A DNA stretch of 64,000 bases, taken from positions 50,231 to 114,230 of the forward strand of contig CAYSDI010000002.1 of assembly GCA_964429745.1 (NCBI GenBank), written 5' to 3'. Source of the stretch: WGOA01 sp964429745. Lineage in GTDB: Bacteria; Bacteroidota; Bacteroidia; Chitinophagales; BACL12. Position numbers and translations under genes: made by a program. Shown here in pieces: positions 49,901 through 57,629 of the stretch (positions are counted from its first letter, which is position 1; the number at the start of each line of letters is the position of its first letter). The notes beneath the pieces are model-generated. The model did not search any database. It saw only the letters and a list, made by a program, of their open reading frames with translations, and was not told the origin of the DNA.

Positions 49901-50579
49901 CTGGGACGCCTACGGCCGTTCAACCATCTACGATCTCTTCGGCCAGGAAGCCATGGATAATGCACGGCAACACTTAAACGCACAAACCTTCCGCACCACC
50001 TATTTTCAGAACGAAGGCAACGGTCGCTTTAGCACCCGAAAAATGCACAACCTCCTTCAGGTGTCCTCCGTTTATGGCATGGTCGTGGCAGACATTAACC
50101 ATGACGGTAACCTGGACCTGATCACCCAAGGCAATTACTACTACCCAGAGGTGGAAACCAACCGTCAGGACGCAAGTATTGGTCTGGTATTGCTGGGCAA
50201 TGGCGATGGTAACTTCCGCGCCCTTCCCTCGCTCCAGAGCGGCTTCCTGAGTCCGCTTGATGCCAAGTCTCTGGTGTGGTTGCCACTGGGTCAGGACGGC
50301 CCTCCGCTCCTGGTCTCTGCCAACAACAATGGTCCCTTGATAACCCATCAAATGACGGGCGAAACGGGAACGGTGCTCTATGCAGGTCCATCGGACACCC
50401 GAGGCGAAATCACGCACAACAACGGCAAGACTACGCGGCTGGAGTTCCCGAAAGGCAGTGGCTACCTCAGCCAGGGAGCTCATACCGTCTTCCTTCCATC
50501 TACCGCTACTTCTGTACAATTCTTTGATGCCAAAGGCAATGCCCGCGTAGTATGGCCGGCCTTGCAGGCCGGACGTTGA
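46956..50579 (+). CDS. FG-GAP (VCBS) repeat lipoprotein with ASPIC/UnbV domain, CRTAC1 family
   Basis: A 1207-residue surface lipoprotein (lipobox FSSC, Cys28). Residues about 80-520 and 690-1180 form beta-propeller FG-GAP repeats, each with a calcium loop such as DLNNDGLPDV, DINNDGWLDI or DYDNDGDRDL. Between them is an ASPIC/UnbV domain (about 535-620; VHSFGLG-type motif as VSHFGLGKAKKADNVVITW). Such proteins are common outer-membrane lipoproteins in Bacteroidota, presumed to bind surface ligands or partner proteins. It is divergent from the haloperoxidase-like gene and followed by a strong terminator. Confidence 0.92.
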   Translation: MNFLRYQLSLPAPGIVFLCFSVWIFSSCTKKTDESWKKTEIIDMDKIVSTDGNSGMLFDILTGKSTGLDFNNEIISDYKVNVHYNSYAYNGAGVGVGDLNNDGLPDVYMAGNWVSDRIYLNKGDLKFEDVTEKTGISKFKGYSTGVTMVDINNDGWLDIYVCRDWFKEKGKKNDLLFINNGDMTFTESAKEWGLEFDAFSTQANFFDYDNDGDLDLYVVTHPDDWNDKLKLKYFVKIENGENQSDYFFRNDGNKFTDVSKEAGINNHGYGLSATVGDIDNDGFLDIYIANDFAMYDFMYMNNGDGTFTDATKETLKRNSHFAMGADLVDINNDGLLDIYTVDMDLEDNYTVKTFTFVTRKEQFEAMEAGGYHSQFVGNVLQLNNGNGHFTEMARMAGISTSGWSWSPLFADYDNDGDRDLFISNGNGQDFHVDNTVGYHRLRRATRIGDSVMYAELLEKYPPNPLVTPNGMFENNGDLSFTDQRHGWGVYFPSASYGAAYADLDNDGDVDIVSNNINQSAFVYRNNTTKLKPENTWLRVAYRGPEKNRSGIGARVEVYAENNMMYEQHTQVRGYMSSNDLVSHFGLGKAKKADNVVITWQDGKRQVLKDVPANQVLLLDYANANEQVDITNLHPFLNNEQYFKKAEPAVLGLDFAHKENDYDDFDREFLIPHKLSYLGPGLAVADANGDGKMDLYVGGAQGSAGALYLQGTDGKFKRQETAATAADAKSEDMGMLFFDADSDGDQDLYIGSGGSDYVAGAEALQDRLYLNDGKGNFTRATDALPVMLTSTSCVNATDFDGDGDQDLFVASRVKPGSYPDPERAYLLRNDKGKFTDVTNQWAEDLSMPGMISAALWTDFDGDNKQDLILVGEWTALEVYRNVGGKLVKIKETGVEDVTGWWNSLVGGDFDNDGDMDYVAGNFGINCKYKPGTDGAIEVFADDFDGNGTNDILLGYYQNGVLFPIKSRERMVEQCPGLLQTMPTWDAYGRSTIYDLFGQEAMDNARQHLNAQTFRTTYFQNEGNGRFSTRKMHNLLQVSSVYGMVVADINHDGNLDLITQGNYYYPEVETNRQDASIGLVLLGNGDGNFRALPSLQSGFLSPLDAKSLVWLPLGQDGPPLLVSANNNGPLITHQMTGETGTVLYAGPSDTRGEITHNNGKTTRLEFPKGSGYLSQGAHTVFLPSTATSVQFFDAKGNARVVWPALQAGR

Positions 50580-50609
50580 CGCAGGGAGTTTAAATCGGAT
50601 TAACAAAGC

Positions 50610-50650
50610 GGCAGGGCTGTGGGAAAACCGCAGCCCTGCCTCTTTTTTTT
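50610..50650 (+). terminator. Intrinsic terminator after the FG-GAP gene
   Basis: GGCAGGGCTG pairs with CAGCCCTGCC (10 bp, extended after one mismatch), followed by TC and eight T (50641-50650). Confidence 0.9.
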
Positions 50651-50807
50651 GCTCGTGTCTATGCTTTGGATATTCTGCTTTCGCCAGCGTAACTTTGACC
50701 CAATCCGTCATTATCAGACTCGCCATTTTTTTATCCTAAGCTTTTTTCCTTTGAGTTCAGCCAGGATTTAGGCGTTCATTGTTTTTTTAAAAATTTTACT
50801 TCTTTCC

Positions 50808-51605
50808 ATGAACATTTTTGTTGCTAAACTAGGCCCCGAAACAACGGGGGAAGATCTCAGAACCTTGTTTGAACAATTCGGTACAGTAGACACGGCCAAA
50901 GTCATTTTTGATCATGAAACAGGCAATTCCCGCGGCTTTGGATTCGTGGAAATGCCTGTTGAAGAAGAAGGGTTCGAAGCCGTTAACGCCTTGAACGACA
51001 CTGACATACAAGGCAGTCGTGTAGTCATCAAAGAGGCGCGTCCCCAAGGCGAGTACCAACCCGATGGCCGCGGCGATGAGCGAGGCGGATTTGTACCCCG
51101 ACCAGGTGGCTACGACAGCAACCGCAGTAGCGGCTTTCCCGGCGGTCGAGGTGGCTATGACAACAACCGTGGTGGTGGCTACAACAACAACAGCGGCGGT
51201 GGGTTCGCCGGTAATCGCGGGGGTGGCTACAACAACAACAGCGGCGGTGGGTTCGCCGGTAATCGCGGGGGCTACGACAACAACCGCGGCAGTGGATTTG
51301 CCGGCAATCGCGGAGGTGGCTACGACAACAACCGCGGTGGCGGGTTCGGTGCAAATCGCGGTGGTTATGACAACAACCGTGGAGGTGGCTTTGGCGGCAA
51401 TCGCGGGGGCTACGACAACAACCGCGGCGGTGGTTTTGACCGCGGGGGCTACGACAACAACCGGGGCAATGACCGGGGAGGATTTGACCGCGATCGCGCT
51501 TCTTTCGGCCAAAACCGCGATCGTTTTGCCCCAGAGCGCAGACCGCAAAGCCGGGAAGACGAAGACCTTTATCGCTTCGAAGAATTCATCGGCAACAACG
51601 AGTAA
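50808..51605 (+). CDS. Glycine-rich RNA-binding protein (single RRM)
   Basis: A 265-residue RNA-binding protein. One RRM covers residues 1-80, with RNP2 NIFVAKL (2-8) and RNP1 RGFGFVEM (42-49). The rest is a Gly/Asn/Arg/Tyr-rich tail built from GGYDNNRGGGF-type repeats, ending in an acidic helix (REDEDLYRFEEFIGNN). The design is that of bacterial and plant cold-induced RRM-Gly proteins, thought to act as RNA chaperones. The DNA between 51140 and 51470 is correspondingly repetitive. Confidence 0.93.
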   Translation: MNIFVAKLGPETTGEDLRTLFEQFGTVDTAKVIFDHETGNSRGFGFVEMPVEEEGFEAVNALNDTDIQGSRVVIKEARPQGEYQPDGRGDERGGFVPRPGGYDSNRSSGFPGGRGGYDNNRGGGYNNNSGGGFAGNRGGGYNNNSGGGFAGNRGGYDNNRGSGFAGNRGGGYDNNRGGGFGANRGGYDNNRGGGFGGNRGGYDNNRGGGFDRGGYDNNRGNDRGGFDRDRASFGQNRDRFAPERRPQSREDEDLYRFEEFIGNNE

Positions 51606-51631
51606 GCCACCGGCTTATTTACTGCAGCACG

Positions 51632-52267
51632 TTAAAACTTCGGGGGGATCTCCTCCCGAAAATGCCCGTTTAGCAAAACGCGTTGTTTGAGACGCTCGGT
51701 CTCCAGGATGACTGGTAAAATCCGCTTTAGGTGGCTAAGCAGGTACTTCTGCCGATCAGTTTCGCGTGGGTAGAGCAGCAATTGGTACTCCTCTTTGATG
51801 CTTAGTCCCACGAGATGACCAATTGAAAAAGAATTGATGTCTGAGGGCTTTTCGAGTTGGGGTTTGTCAATGCGCAACAATTGCTGCAACTGGCGGAGGT
51901 AACCAAAGAGCATGCTGCTGACTTCAGTGTCGTGATCCATGGTTTCGTCCCGGTAATCGACAATGGCCGCAGAATAGGTTTTTTCGGGAATCTCCCGTAG
52001 AAACTCCAATACCCGGAAGACCCGCAAACCGAGGGTCCGGACGTCCATTTTGCCGTCTTCATACACCTGGTCAATGGAAACCAATTCCATCTCCGTGCCC
52101 CACTCGTTCAGGTGGTCATCTATGTATGCCGGTATACCAAATGTTTTGCCTTCCGCCTGGCAATCGCGGATGAGCTCTTTGTAGCGCGGCTCAAAAATGT
52201 GCAGGTTCAATTGCTCCCCCGGAAACGCGACCAAACCGAGGGGAAAGATGGGAAGAAATTTAGGCAT
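51632..52267 (-). CDS. Lon N-terminal (substrate-binding) domain protein
   Basis: A 211-residue protein made only of the LON substrate-binding domain (FPLGLVAFPGEQLNLHIFEPRYK at its start, in part) without the ATPase and protease domains. Such proteins may recognise unfolded or specific clients, but their role is unsettled. A well-formed promoter precedes it. It is convergent with the RRM gene. Confidence 0.9.
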   Translation of the reverse strand: MPKFLPIFPLGLVAFPGEQLNLHIFEPRYKELIRDCQAEGKTFGIPAYIDDHLNEWGTEMELVSIDQVYEDGKMDVRTLGLRVFRVLEFLREIPEKTYSAAIVDYRDETMDHDTEVSSMLFGYLRQLQQLLRIDKPQLEKPSDINSFSIGHLVGLSIKEEYQLLLYPRETDRQKYLLSHLKRILPVILETERLKQRVLLNGHFREEIPPKF

Positions 52268-52676
52268 AAGGACAGTGCACCAAATTTAGCCCATGTGCCT
52301 AAAATGACCAATCCCGGCGGCAGGATCGCTAGATTTCGTAAAAAATTAACTATTTATTTTATATGTCTATCGTGCTGTCCATTTCCATCTTTTTTTAGGG
52401 CGAAATACTGTGGTTCGCATCTCAAAGCAGGTGCGCTCCTTAAAGCAGTTGCGCACAAAGAGCAGTCTGTGTGCAAACGAGGCGGGGTCCAGCAGCTCCG
52501 GTGCACAGGGAGGCAAACTGATAGCTGCAGTAAAACGAGGCTGCACAGAGAAAGAAAGTCTTTCCCCCGGGATTGCCTCATACAACTTTCGGGGAATTGT
52601 GCCACCGTTATTCGCCCCCCCTCCCCCGCCAAGCTTCATTTACACGATGCACCTTTTGCCCGGAACACCAAACTTT
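52268..52676. other. 409-bp intergenic region without a supported gene
   Basis: Beyond the promoter of the Lon-N gene at its left end this region holds no credible coding sequence. It contains several short inverted repeats (GTGCGC/GCGCAC at 52428-52467, GTGCA/TGCAC at 52501-52546, GCGAA/TTCGC near 52400-52419), an AT-rich left part and a C-rich tract near 52616. A structured RNA is possible, but no known family (tmRNA, RNase P RNA, SRP RNA) matches what I can see. Confidence 0.35.
52281..52311 (-). promoter_or_regulatory. Promoter of the Lon-N gene
   Basis: On the minus strand TTG (52311-52309), 20 bp, TAAATTTG (52288-52281), 13 nt before the ATG at 52267. Perfect consensus and spacing. Confidence 0.75.
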
Positions 52677-53147
52677 TCACGTGGTTTTGCCAAAATGTGA
52701 CCGCAGCCATTCGAACAAATCCAAATTGAGCCAGGAATCCAGGCCTACCAAGCCGACCGACCAGAGAAAAAAGGCAATGGCCATGTAGCTGAGTACCAGG
52801 CGCTTGTCGGGCTCTATGATGTTGGCTGCGAAAGTGCCTACCGGAACGGTCAACAGAACCGGCGTTAAAAGGGCGATTCCCGCCAGGCCTTGACGTTGGC
52901 GCACTAAGACGATGATGCGTTTGAGCCGGGTAAAGCGAACCCGCCCTTTCGGTAAAGGATGAAAACGCCGCCAAATGCGGTAAAAAAGTTGGCCCAGGTA
53001 GGTGTACAACACCACGCCAAGCATGCCTCCACCAGCACACCAGGTCACAGAGGTCCAAAAACCGCGATCCCCGGGCAGTACCAAGACGACACCAATCAGC
53101 CATTTGGTGGCCAAAAAGAACAATATGGTAACGGACTGTAAAAACAT
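52677..53147 (-). CDS. Small multi-helix membrane protein
   Basis: A 156-residue membrane protein from the ATG at 53147 (MFLQSVTILFFLATKW); a GTG 39 bp earlier is possible. About four hydrophobic segments surround a basic loop (KGRVRFTRLKRIIVLVRQRQ). The segment GLAGIALLTPVLLTVPVGTFAA recalls the small multidrug export (PF06695-like) family, a tentative match. Function unknown. Confidence 0.7.
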   Translation of the reverse strand: MFLQSVTILFFLATKWLIGVVLVLPGDRGFWTSVTWCAGGGMLGVVLYTYLGQLFYRIWRRFHPLPKGRVRFTRLKRIIVLVRQRQGLAGIALLTPVLLTVPVGTFAANIIEPDKRLVLSYMAIAFFLWSVGLVGLDSWLNLDLFEWLRSHFGKTT

Positions 53148-53203
53148 GGCTGTTCCAAGATCAAAAGCATAGCCTCCAAACCCCACGCACTAAATTTACA
53201 GGC

Positions 53204-53242
53204 CAGTCCGGATATCCGGGCCGGTCTGCCCAATACGGACTG
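53204..53242. promoter_or_regulatory. Nested inverted repeats upstream of the MmcQ/YjbR gene
   Basis: CCGGATATCCGG (53208-53219) is a perfect 12-bp palindrome lying inside a wider inverted repeat CAGTCCG (53204-53210) / CGGACTG (53236-53242), just before the ATG at 53249. It could be an operator or a hairpin in the 5' leader. Confidence 0.4.
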
Positions 53243-53248
53243 CGCACG

Positions 53249-53608
53249 ATGAACATCGAACAACTGCGAAATCACACCTTGGCCAAACCAGGAGTAACCG
53301 AAGACATGCCGTTTGGCGACGATGTGTTAGCCTTGCGTGTAGGGGGTAAAATCTTTGCACTCGTGGCTTTGCAGGCTATTCCGCTCCGGGTCAACTTAAA
53401 ATGCGACCCGGAAGAGGCCGTCCGCTTGCGCGAAATGCACACAGCCATTCTGCCGGGCTACCACATGAACAAGCAACATTGGAATACCGTTGTTTTGGAT
53501 GGCACACTCAAACCAGCGCTGGTGCTGGACATGGTGGAAGCAAGCTATGCCTTGATTTTGGCCACGCTGCCCAAAGCACTCCGCACCTCCCTTTCGCCAC
53601 AAACTTAG
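53249..53608 (+). CDS. MmcQ/YjbR-family protein
   Basis: A 119-residue protein of the MmcQ/YjbR (DUF419) family, with the CyaY-like fold and double-wing motif. Family features are the start MNIEQLRNHTLAKPGVTEDMPFG (in part), VGGKIFALV and the late YHMNKQHWNTVVLDG. A DNA-binding role is proposed for some members but unproven. The rluA-type gene begins 15 bp after its stop. Confidence 0.9.
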   Translation: MNIEQLRNHTLAKPGVTEDMPFGDDVLALRVGGKIFALVALQAIPLRVNLKCDPEEAVRLREMHTAILPGYHMNKQHWNTVVLDGTLKPALVLDMVEASYALILATLPKALRTSLSPQT

Positions 53609-53622
53609 CTGGCAGGCACGCT

Positions 53623-54321
53623 ATGAATTCTTGGTCCCCACAAATCCTGTTCGAAGACAACCACCTTTTGGTGGTGAATAAAGCGCCGGGCGAAATCTGC
53701 CAGGGCGACAAAACCGGCGACGAGCCGCTGCCTGAAAAACTCAAAGCATTTCTCAAGGAACGCGAAGAGAAACCGGGGAATGTGTTTCTGGGCGTTGTGC
53801 ACCGGCTGGACCGGCCTGTGAGTGGCGTGGTCATTCTGGCTAAAACCTCCAAAGCACTGGAGCGTATGAACGCACAAATCCGCGACCGCGAAATTGAAAA
53901 AACGTACTGGGCCGTAGTGTCCAAGCGGCCCGATCCATCTGAAGGACGACTGGAACACTGGCTGGCTAAAGACCAGGCAAACAACAAAAGCCGAATCGTC
54001 CGGGAAGGTACTTCCGGAGCCAAACTCGCCATTCTTAATTACTCGCTTCGCGCTAGCCTGGAGCGTTACCATCTGATTGAAGTTTCGCTGGAAACAGGCA
54101 GACACCACCAAATTCGCGTTCAATTGTCCGCCATCGGCTGCCCAGTTCGCGGCGACTTGAAGTACGGCAGTCAGCGCTCTAACGAAGACGGCTCGGTGTC
54201 GCTGCACGCCGCCCGTCTGCGCTTTGTGCACCCAGTGCGCAAGGAGACCATTGAGGTCAAAGCACCCCCACCCCCCGATCCGCTCTGGAGGCTTTTTCTT
54301 AAAGCCCTCGGCGAATCCTGA
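53623..54321 (+). CDS. RluA-family RNA pseudouridine synthase
   Basis: A 232-residue RluA-type enzyme converting uridine to pseudouridine in rRNA or tRNA. The catalytic aspartate is Asp63 in HRLDRPVSG; LETGRHHQIR and HAARLRFVHP are also diagnostic. No S4 domain is present. The ATG at 53623 fits the family's N-terminus (ILFEDNHLLVVNKAPG). Short spacing suggests co-transcription with the MmcQ-like gene. Confidence 0.93.
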   Translation: MNSWSPQILFEDNHLLVVNKAPGEICQGDKTGDEPLPEKLKAFLKEREEKPGNVFLGVVHRLDRPVSGVVILAKTSKALERMNAQIRDREIEKTYWAVVSKRPDPSEGRLEHWLAKDQANNKSRIVREGTSGAKLAILNYSLRASLERYHLIEVSLETGRHHQIRVQLSAIGCPVRGDLKYGSQRSNEDGSVSLHAARLRFVHPVRKETIEVKAPPPPDPLWRLFLKALGES

Positions 54322-54371
54322 CGCCATCAAAAAGGCTCCCCCCAATCAATGGATTGTGCTAATTTGCTGCC

Positions 54372-55709
54372 ATGAGCACGCTTTGGCGCAACTGGTCGGG
54401 ATCAGAAGAATGCAGGCCGGTAAACTTTGAACAACCGGAAGATACCGCGGCTGTGCAGGCCATGGTCCGGCATTGCCGAAGCAATGGAGCGTCGCTTCGG
54501 GTTACCGGAGCCGCGCATTCGTTTACGGCGCTGGTGCCCACCGACCAAACCCTCGTTTCGCTTGAAAAACTCTCCGGGTTGGACCACATCAGCGAAGACC
54601 GAAAGACTGCCTTGGTTTGGGCTGGGACCAACCTTCGCGCGCTGGGAAAGTTGCTGCACGCCGAAGGCCTGGCTCAGGAAAACCTGGGCGACATTGACGC
54701 TCAGGCCATCGCGGGTGCCCTGTCTACGGGAACCCACGGCACAGGCGCGGGTTTCGGTACCCTTTCGACCCAATTGGAAGGGCTGGAAATCGTTGACGGT
54801 ACTGGCCAAGTGCATTGGCTGGACCATCATAACAATTCCAATGTTTTTAGCGCGGCGCGAATCGCCCTCGGTTCCTTTGGGCTGATAACCCGCATGAAAT
54901 TGCGCACGAATCCTGCTTATCGCCTGGAATTCGCAACCGCAAAAGAATCATTAAAAGACGTATTGATTAATTATACAGATTATCTGGCTCGTCATCGGAA
55001 CTACGAGTTCTATTGGTTCCCCTACTCGGGCATGGTGCAAAACAAATTTTCGGATAAAACCGACAAACCAGCACAAACACACAAAGCGACAGAGTACCTG
55101 ACCGACGTAGTTTTAGAAAATTACGTATTCAAATTATTTAGCGAGGTTGCGCGAATTTTCCCATCTACCTGCGAAAAGATTTCCCAAATTTCCGCCAAAG
55201 CGGTTTCTACCAGCCGCAAAGTGAACTGGAGCCATCAGGTGTATGCCACGGCCCGGCTGGTGCGCTTTCAGGAAATGGAGTACAACCTGCCCCGCGAAGC
55301 TTTTGCGGACGTGGTGCGGCTTATGGAGGAGCGGATGAGCCGCGAACGCTTTCGCGTGCACTTTCCCATTGAATGCCGCTTTGTTGCTGCGGACGACATT
55401 CCGCTGAGCCCAGCTTATGGGCGCGAGTCTGCTTACATTGCCGTGCACATGTACAAAGGCATGCCCCACCAGGAATTTTTTCAGGCCATGGAAGAAATTT
55501 TTCTGGCCCACGAAGGAAGACCCCATTGGGGCAAGATTCACTCGCTGGATGCGCGGGAATTGTCCAAACGATATCCGCTTTGGAACGAATTCCAGACGCT
55601 CCGCGAACGGATGGACCCCGACGGCATGTTCCTCAATCCCTACCTCGAAAAACTGTTCGGAGTTCGAAAGGGGGCAACTCAGCGCCCGGGTCTTCGCGTC
55701 CAGGTTTGA
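54372..55709 (+). CDS. FAD-linked sugar-lactone oxidase (ALO/gulonolactone oxidase type)
   Basis: A 445-residue VAO-fold flavoprotein. The FAD domain includes RVTGAAHSF (His49 at the position of covalent flavin attachment in relatives) and GDIDAQAIAGALSTGTHGTG; the C-terminal ALO domain has GRPHWGKIHSL and MFLNPYLEKLFG. Relatives oxidise aldonolactones to ascorbate-like products or act on alditols. The substrate is unknown. Its 3' end overlaps the convergent outer-membrane gene by 31 bp. Confidence 0.9.
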   Translation: MSTLWRNWSGSEECRPVNFEQPEDTAAVQAMVRHCRSNGASLRVTGAAHSFTALVPTDQTLVSLEKLSGLDHISEDRKTALVWAGTNLRALGKLLHAEGLAQENLGDIDAQAIAGALSTGTHGTGAGFGTLSTQLEGLEIVDGTGQVHWLDHHNNSNVFSAARIALGSFGLITRMKLRTNPAYRLEFATAKESLKDVLINYTDYLARHRNYEFYWFPYSGMVQNKFSDKTDKPAQTHKATEYLTDVVLENYVFKLFSEVARIFPSTCEKISQISAKAVSTSRKVNWSHQVYATARLVRFQEMEYNLPREAFADVVRLMEERMSRERFRVHFPIECRFVAADDIPLSPAYGRESAYIAVHMYKGMPHQEFFQAMEEIFLAHEGRPHWGKIHSLDARELSKRYPLWNEFQTLRERMDPDGMFLNPYLEKLFGVRKGATQRPGLRVQV

Positions 55710-56479
55710 GGGTTGGCGTCCCCAAACCGAACACCGAACCCTGCTTCCAACCCAAAAGAAGCATTGCGGGTACCTGCATATTCTGGAGCTCCGCGCGTCG
55801 GCTCCGTGTTGATGTCCGTTAAACCAACGTAAAAGCGGCCCAATAGTCTAAAGTAAAACGAGCTGCCCAGGTAAAATTCCGCTCCTGCCCCGCCTGCCAG
55901 ACCAAAGTCGAGGGTTTGAAAAAAGTCCTCCGGACCGGTCAGCTCGTCGTAAATACCGCCCGGAATTTCAGCAAAAGGTGCCGAATCGCCATCCAGGAAA
56001 TAGCGGAGCGTAGCTTCCCCGCGTATGCCGACTTGCGGCCCAAAAACTCCCAGAAACTTGGCTTTCTCACCCCCGTTTCGGTAGCGGACCAACAGCGGAA
56101 CCTGGCCATAAATCAGGTCAACTTCCTTGCGCACCACAAAAACATCGTTTAAGCCGTAAATCAATTGCAACCCGATATTGTCCTCGTAATTCTGGCCCAT
56201 ATGGGCAAACTGAAACTCCAGTTGCACGCCCCAATTATCGCCATAATCCACCCCAATGGACCCACCGTAAGCCGGGCCACTGGTGAGCTTGTAATCCATT
56301 TCAGACAAGCCGTAGTTGTTCTGGTTTAACAGCCAGACACTTTGGTAGGCCACCTTCGGGCCCAGGTGCATGACTTGGCCAACGACCGTACTCCAGGATA
56401 AAAAGGATAGTCCCAAGGTGAAAAAAAACAGCCGAAAGGGGCTCGCAGTTTCGGCAGATACAAGCATCGAAGTGGGCAT
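55679..56479 (-). CDS. Outer-membrane beta-barrel protein
   Basis: About 266 residues from the ATG at 56479, which gives a signal peptide (hydrophobic RLFFFTLGLSFLSW, cut near VVGQ); upstream sequence in the same frame is not protein-like. The body shows alternating strands (GGSIGVDYGDNWGVQLEFQF) of the porT/OMP_b-brl_2 barrel family of Bacteroidota. Function unknown. It begins 23 bp after the sorting-domain gene and may share its transcript. Confidence 0.83.
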   Translation of the reverse strand: MPTSMLVSAETASPFRLFFFTLGLSFLSWSTVVGQVMHLGPKVAYQSVWLLNQNNYGLSEMDYKLTSGPAYGGSIGVDYGDNWGVQLEFQFAHMGQNYEDNIGLQLIYGLNDVFVVRKEVDLIYGQVPLLVRYRNGGEKAKFLGVFGPQVGIRGEATLRYFLDGDSAPFAEIPGGIYDELTGPEDFFQTLDFGLAGGAGAEFYLGSSFYFRLLGRFYVGLTDINTEPTRGAPEYAGTRNASFGLEAGFGVRFGDANPQTWTRRPGR

Positions 56480-56502
56480 GCGCTGAAGTTTGCCGTTCAA
56501 AA

Positions 56503-57516
56503 TTAGCGATTTAAAGAAACGGAGATAACGCGTGACGTCAACGTCTGCTCTCCGCGAATTTGTACCCAATACAAACCATCCGGCAGCCCTGCCAGAGGCA
56601 AGGTCAGTGCAGTGGTTCCGGTGTGCCACTGAGCGCCGTTTGAAGACACGACGGCCCTTGCCCAGGCATCAAACAAGATCCAGGTCAGCGCTTCTGGCTC
56701 TGCCAATTGCAGCGGGACCACCACCGTGTTGCCCGCCGGTTGGGGGAAGGGCTGCCCGACTACTGCGCCACCTTGAGCGGACTCCAACCCAACAGCCCAT
56801 GCCGACCAGTCCACCACCGCCTCCATCAGCATGTCAATGTCGTCAAAATCATAGGTATCGCAAACCGGATTCCAACTGCCATCGCTCCAGCGCTCCCAGA
56901 CCACACAGCCCGAACCGCAGCCGTCTTCGGTGCCAAGAAGGTTGATGGTATCGCCGGGTTTAAGGTTGCCGAGATCAAGGCTTAGAAACACAGAACCGCT
57001 GAAGGCCGCCGGTGCCGGAAAGGCCAATACGCCAAACCCTGCGGCGGTGTCCACATCGCTGAGCCGAAGGATGTCCGTGGCCGTCAAAAAACTCTCGGGC
57101 GCACCATCGTCGCCAACGCTCCAGGCCTTGATCCGAAGGCTGCCGTTTTCACCCACCACTTTGCTGCCCCATTGCACAATGGCGTGGGTTACGAAGCCGT
57201 TTCCGGGCACCGGCAAAAACAATCGCTGCGCTTTTTCAAGGTCTCCGAGCAGATTATTGCCAAACACAGGGCCGACACCAGGGGTAACCCACAGAACCGG
57301 CTCTACCAGACAAGTCTCGAAAGATGCAGGCGAAAGGGTGTCTATTTCTCCCGCGCCTTCTCTTGCGCTTTCTCTTTCTCTTTCTCTTTCTCTTTCTCCT
57401 GCGCTTTCTGCTGCTAAGGAAACCTGAAACACCGGTACCGTAGCCGCGAAAGCGTGCATGGTACCAGCGAGCAGCACCAGAAGCGGCATCCACAAGAAAT
57501 AAGCAAGGCGATTCAT
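56503..57516 (-). CDS. Exported protein with a T9SS-like sorting tail
   Basis: About 337 residues from the ATG at 57516 (MNRLAYFLWMPLLVLLAG, a signal peptide). Just after the signal is a Glu-Arg run encoded by a hexanucleotide repeat. The middle (GSLRIKAWSVGDDGAPESF, VFLSLDLGNLKPGDTINLL) is beta-rich with two CGSGC-type cysteines. The C-terminus (VGQPFPQPAGNTVVVPLQL ... LPDGLYWVQIRG) resembles a type A T9SS sorting domain. No enzymatic motif seen. Confidence 0.78.
   Translation of the reverse strand: MNRLAYFLWMPLLVLLAGTMHAFAATVPVFQVSLAAESAGERERERERESAREGAGEIDTLSPASFETCLVEPVLWVTPGVGPVFGNNLLGDLEKAQRLFLPVPGNGFVTHAIVQWGSKVVGENGSLRIKAWSVGDDGAPESFLTATDILRLSDVDTAAGFGVLAFPAPAAFSGSVFLSLDLGNLKPGDTINLLGTEDGCGSGCVVWERWSDGSWNPVCDTYDFDDIDMLMEAVVDWSAWAVGLESAQGGAVVGQPFPQPAGNTVVVPLQLAEPEALTWILFDAWARAVVSSNGAQWHTGTTALTLPLAGLPDGLYWVQIRGEQTLTSRVISVSLNR
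57365..57399. repeat. Hexanucleotide microsatellite inside a coding sequence
   Basis: About five to six copies of TTTCTC on the plus strand, (GAGAAA)n on the coding strand, encoding an Arg-Glu run directly after the signal peptide of the gene at 56503. Changes in copy number would alter length by two residues each without shifting the frame. Confidence 0.8.
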
Positions 57517-57629
57517 CGAAGCGTAAAGGAACAGCAGACTGGGCATACCCGCACCTCCAGCCTCGCATCAAATCCACGCTGTGGAGAACTATTTTTACCC
57601 TGTCCGGGCTTCCGGACCCCTTCCCCCGC

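Noticed and set aside
50829..51548. A minus-strand frame of Ala/Val/Thr repeats opposite the RRM gene.
   Set aside because: It is the complement of the Gly/Asn/Arg repeat tail and has no independent protein features.
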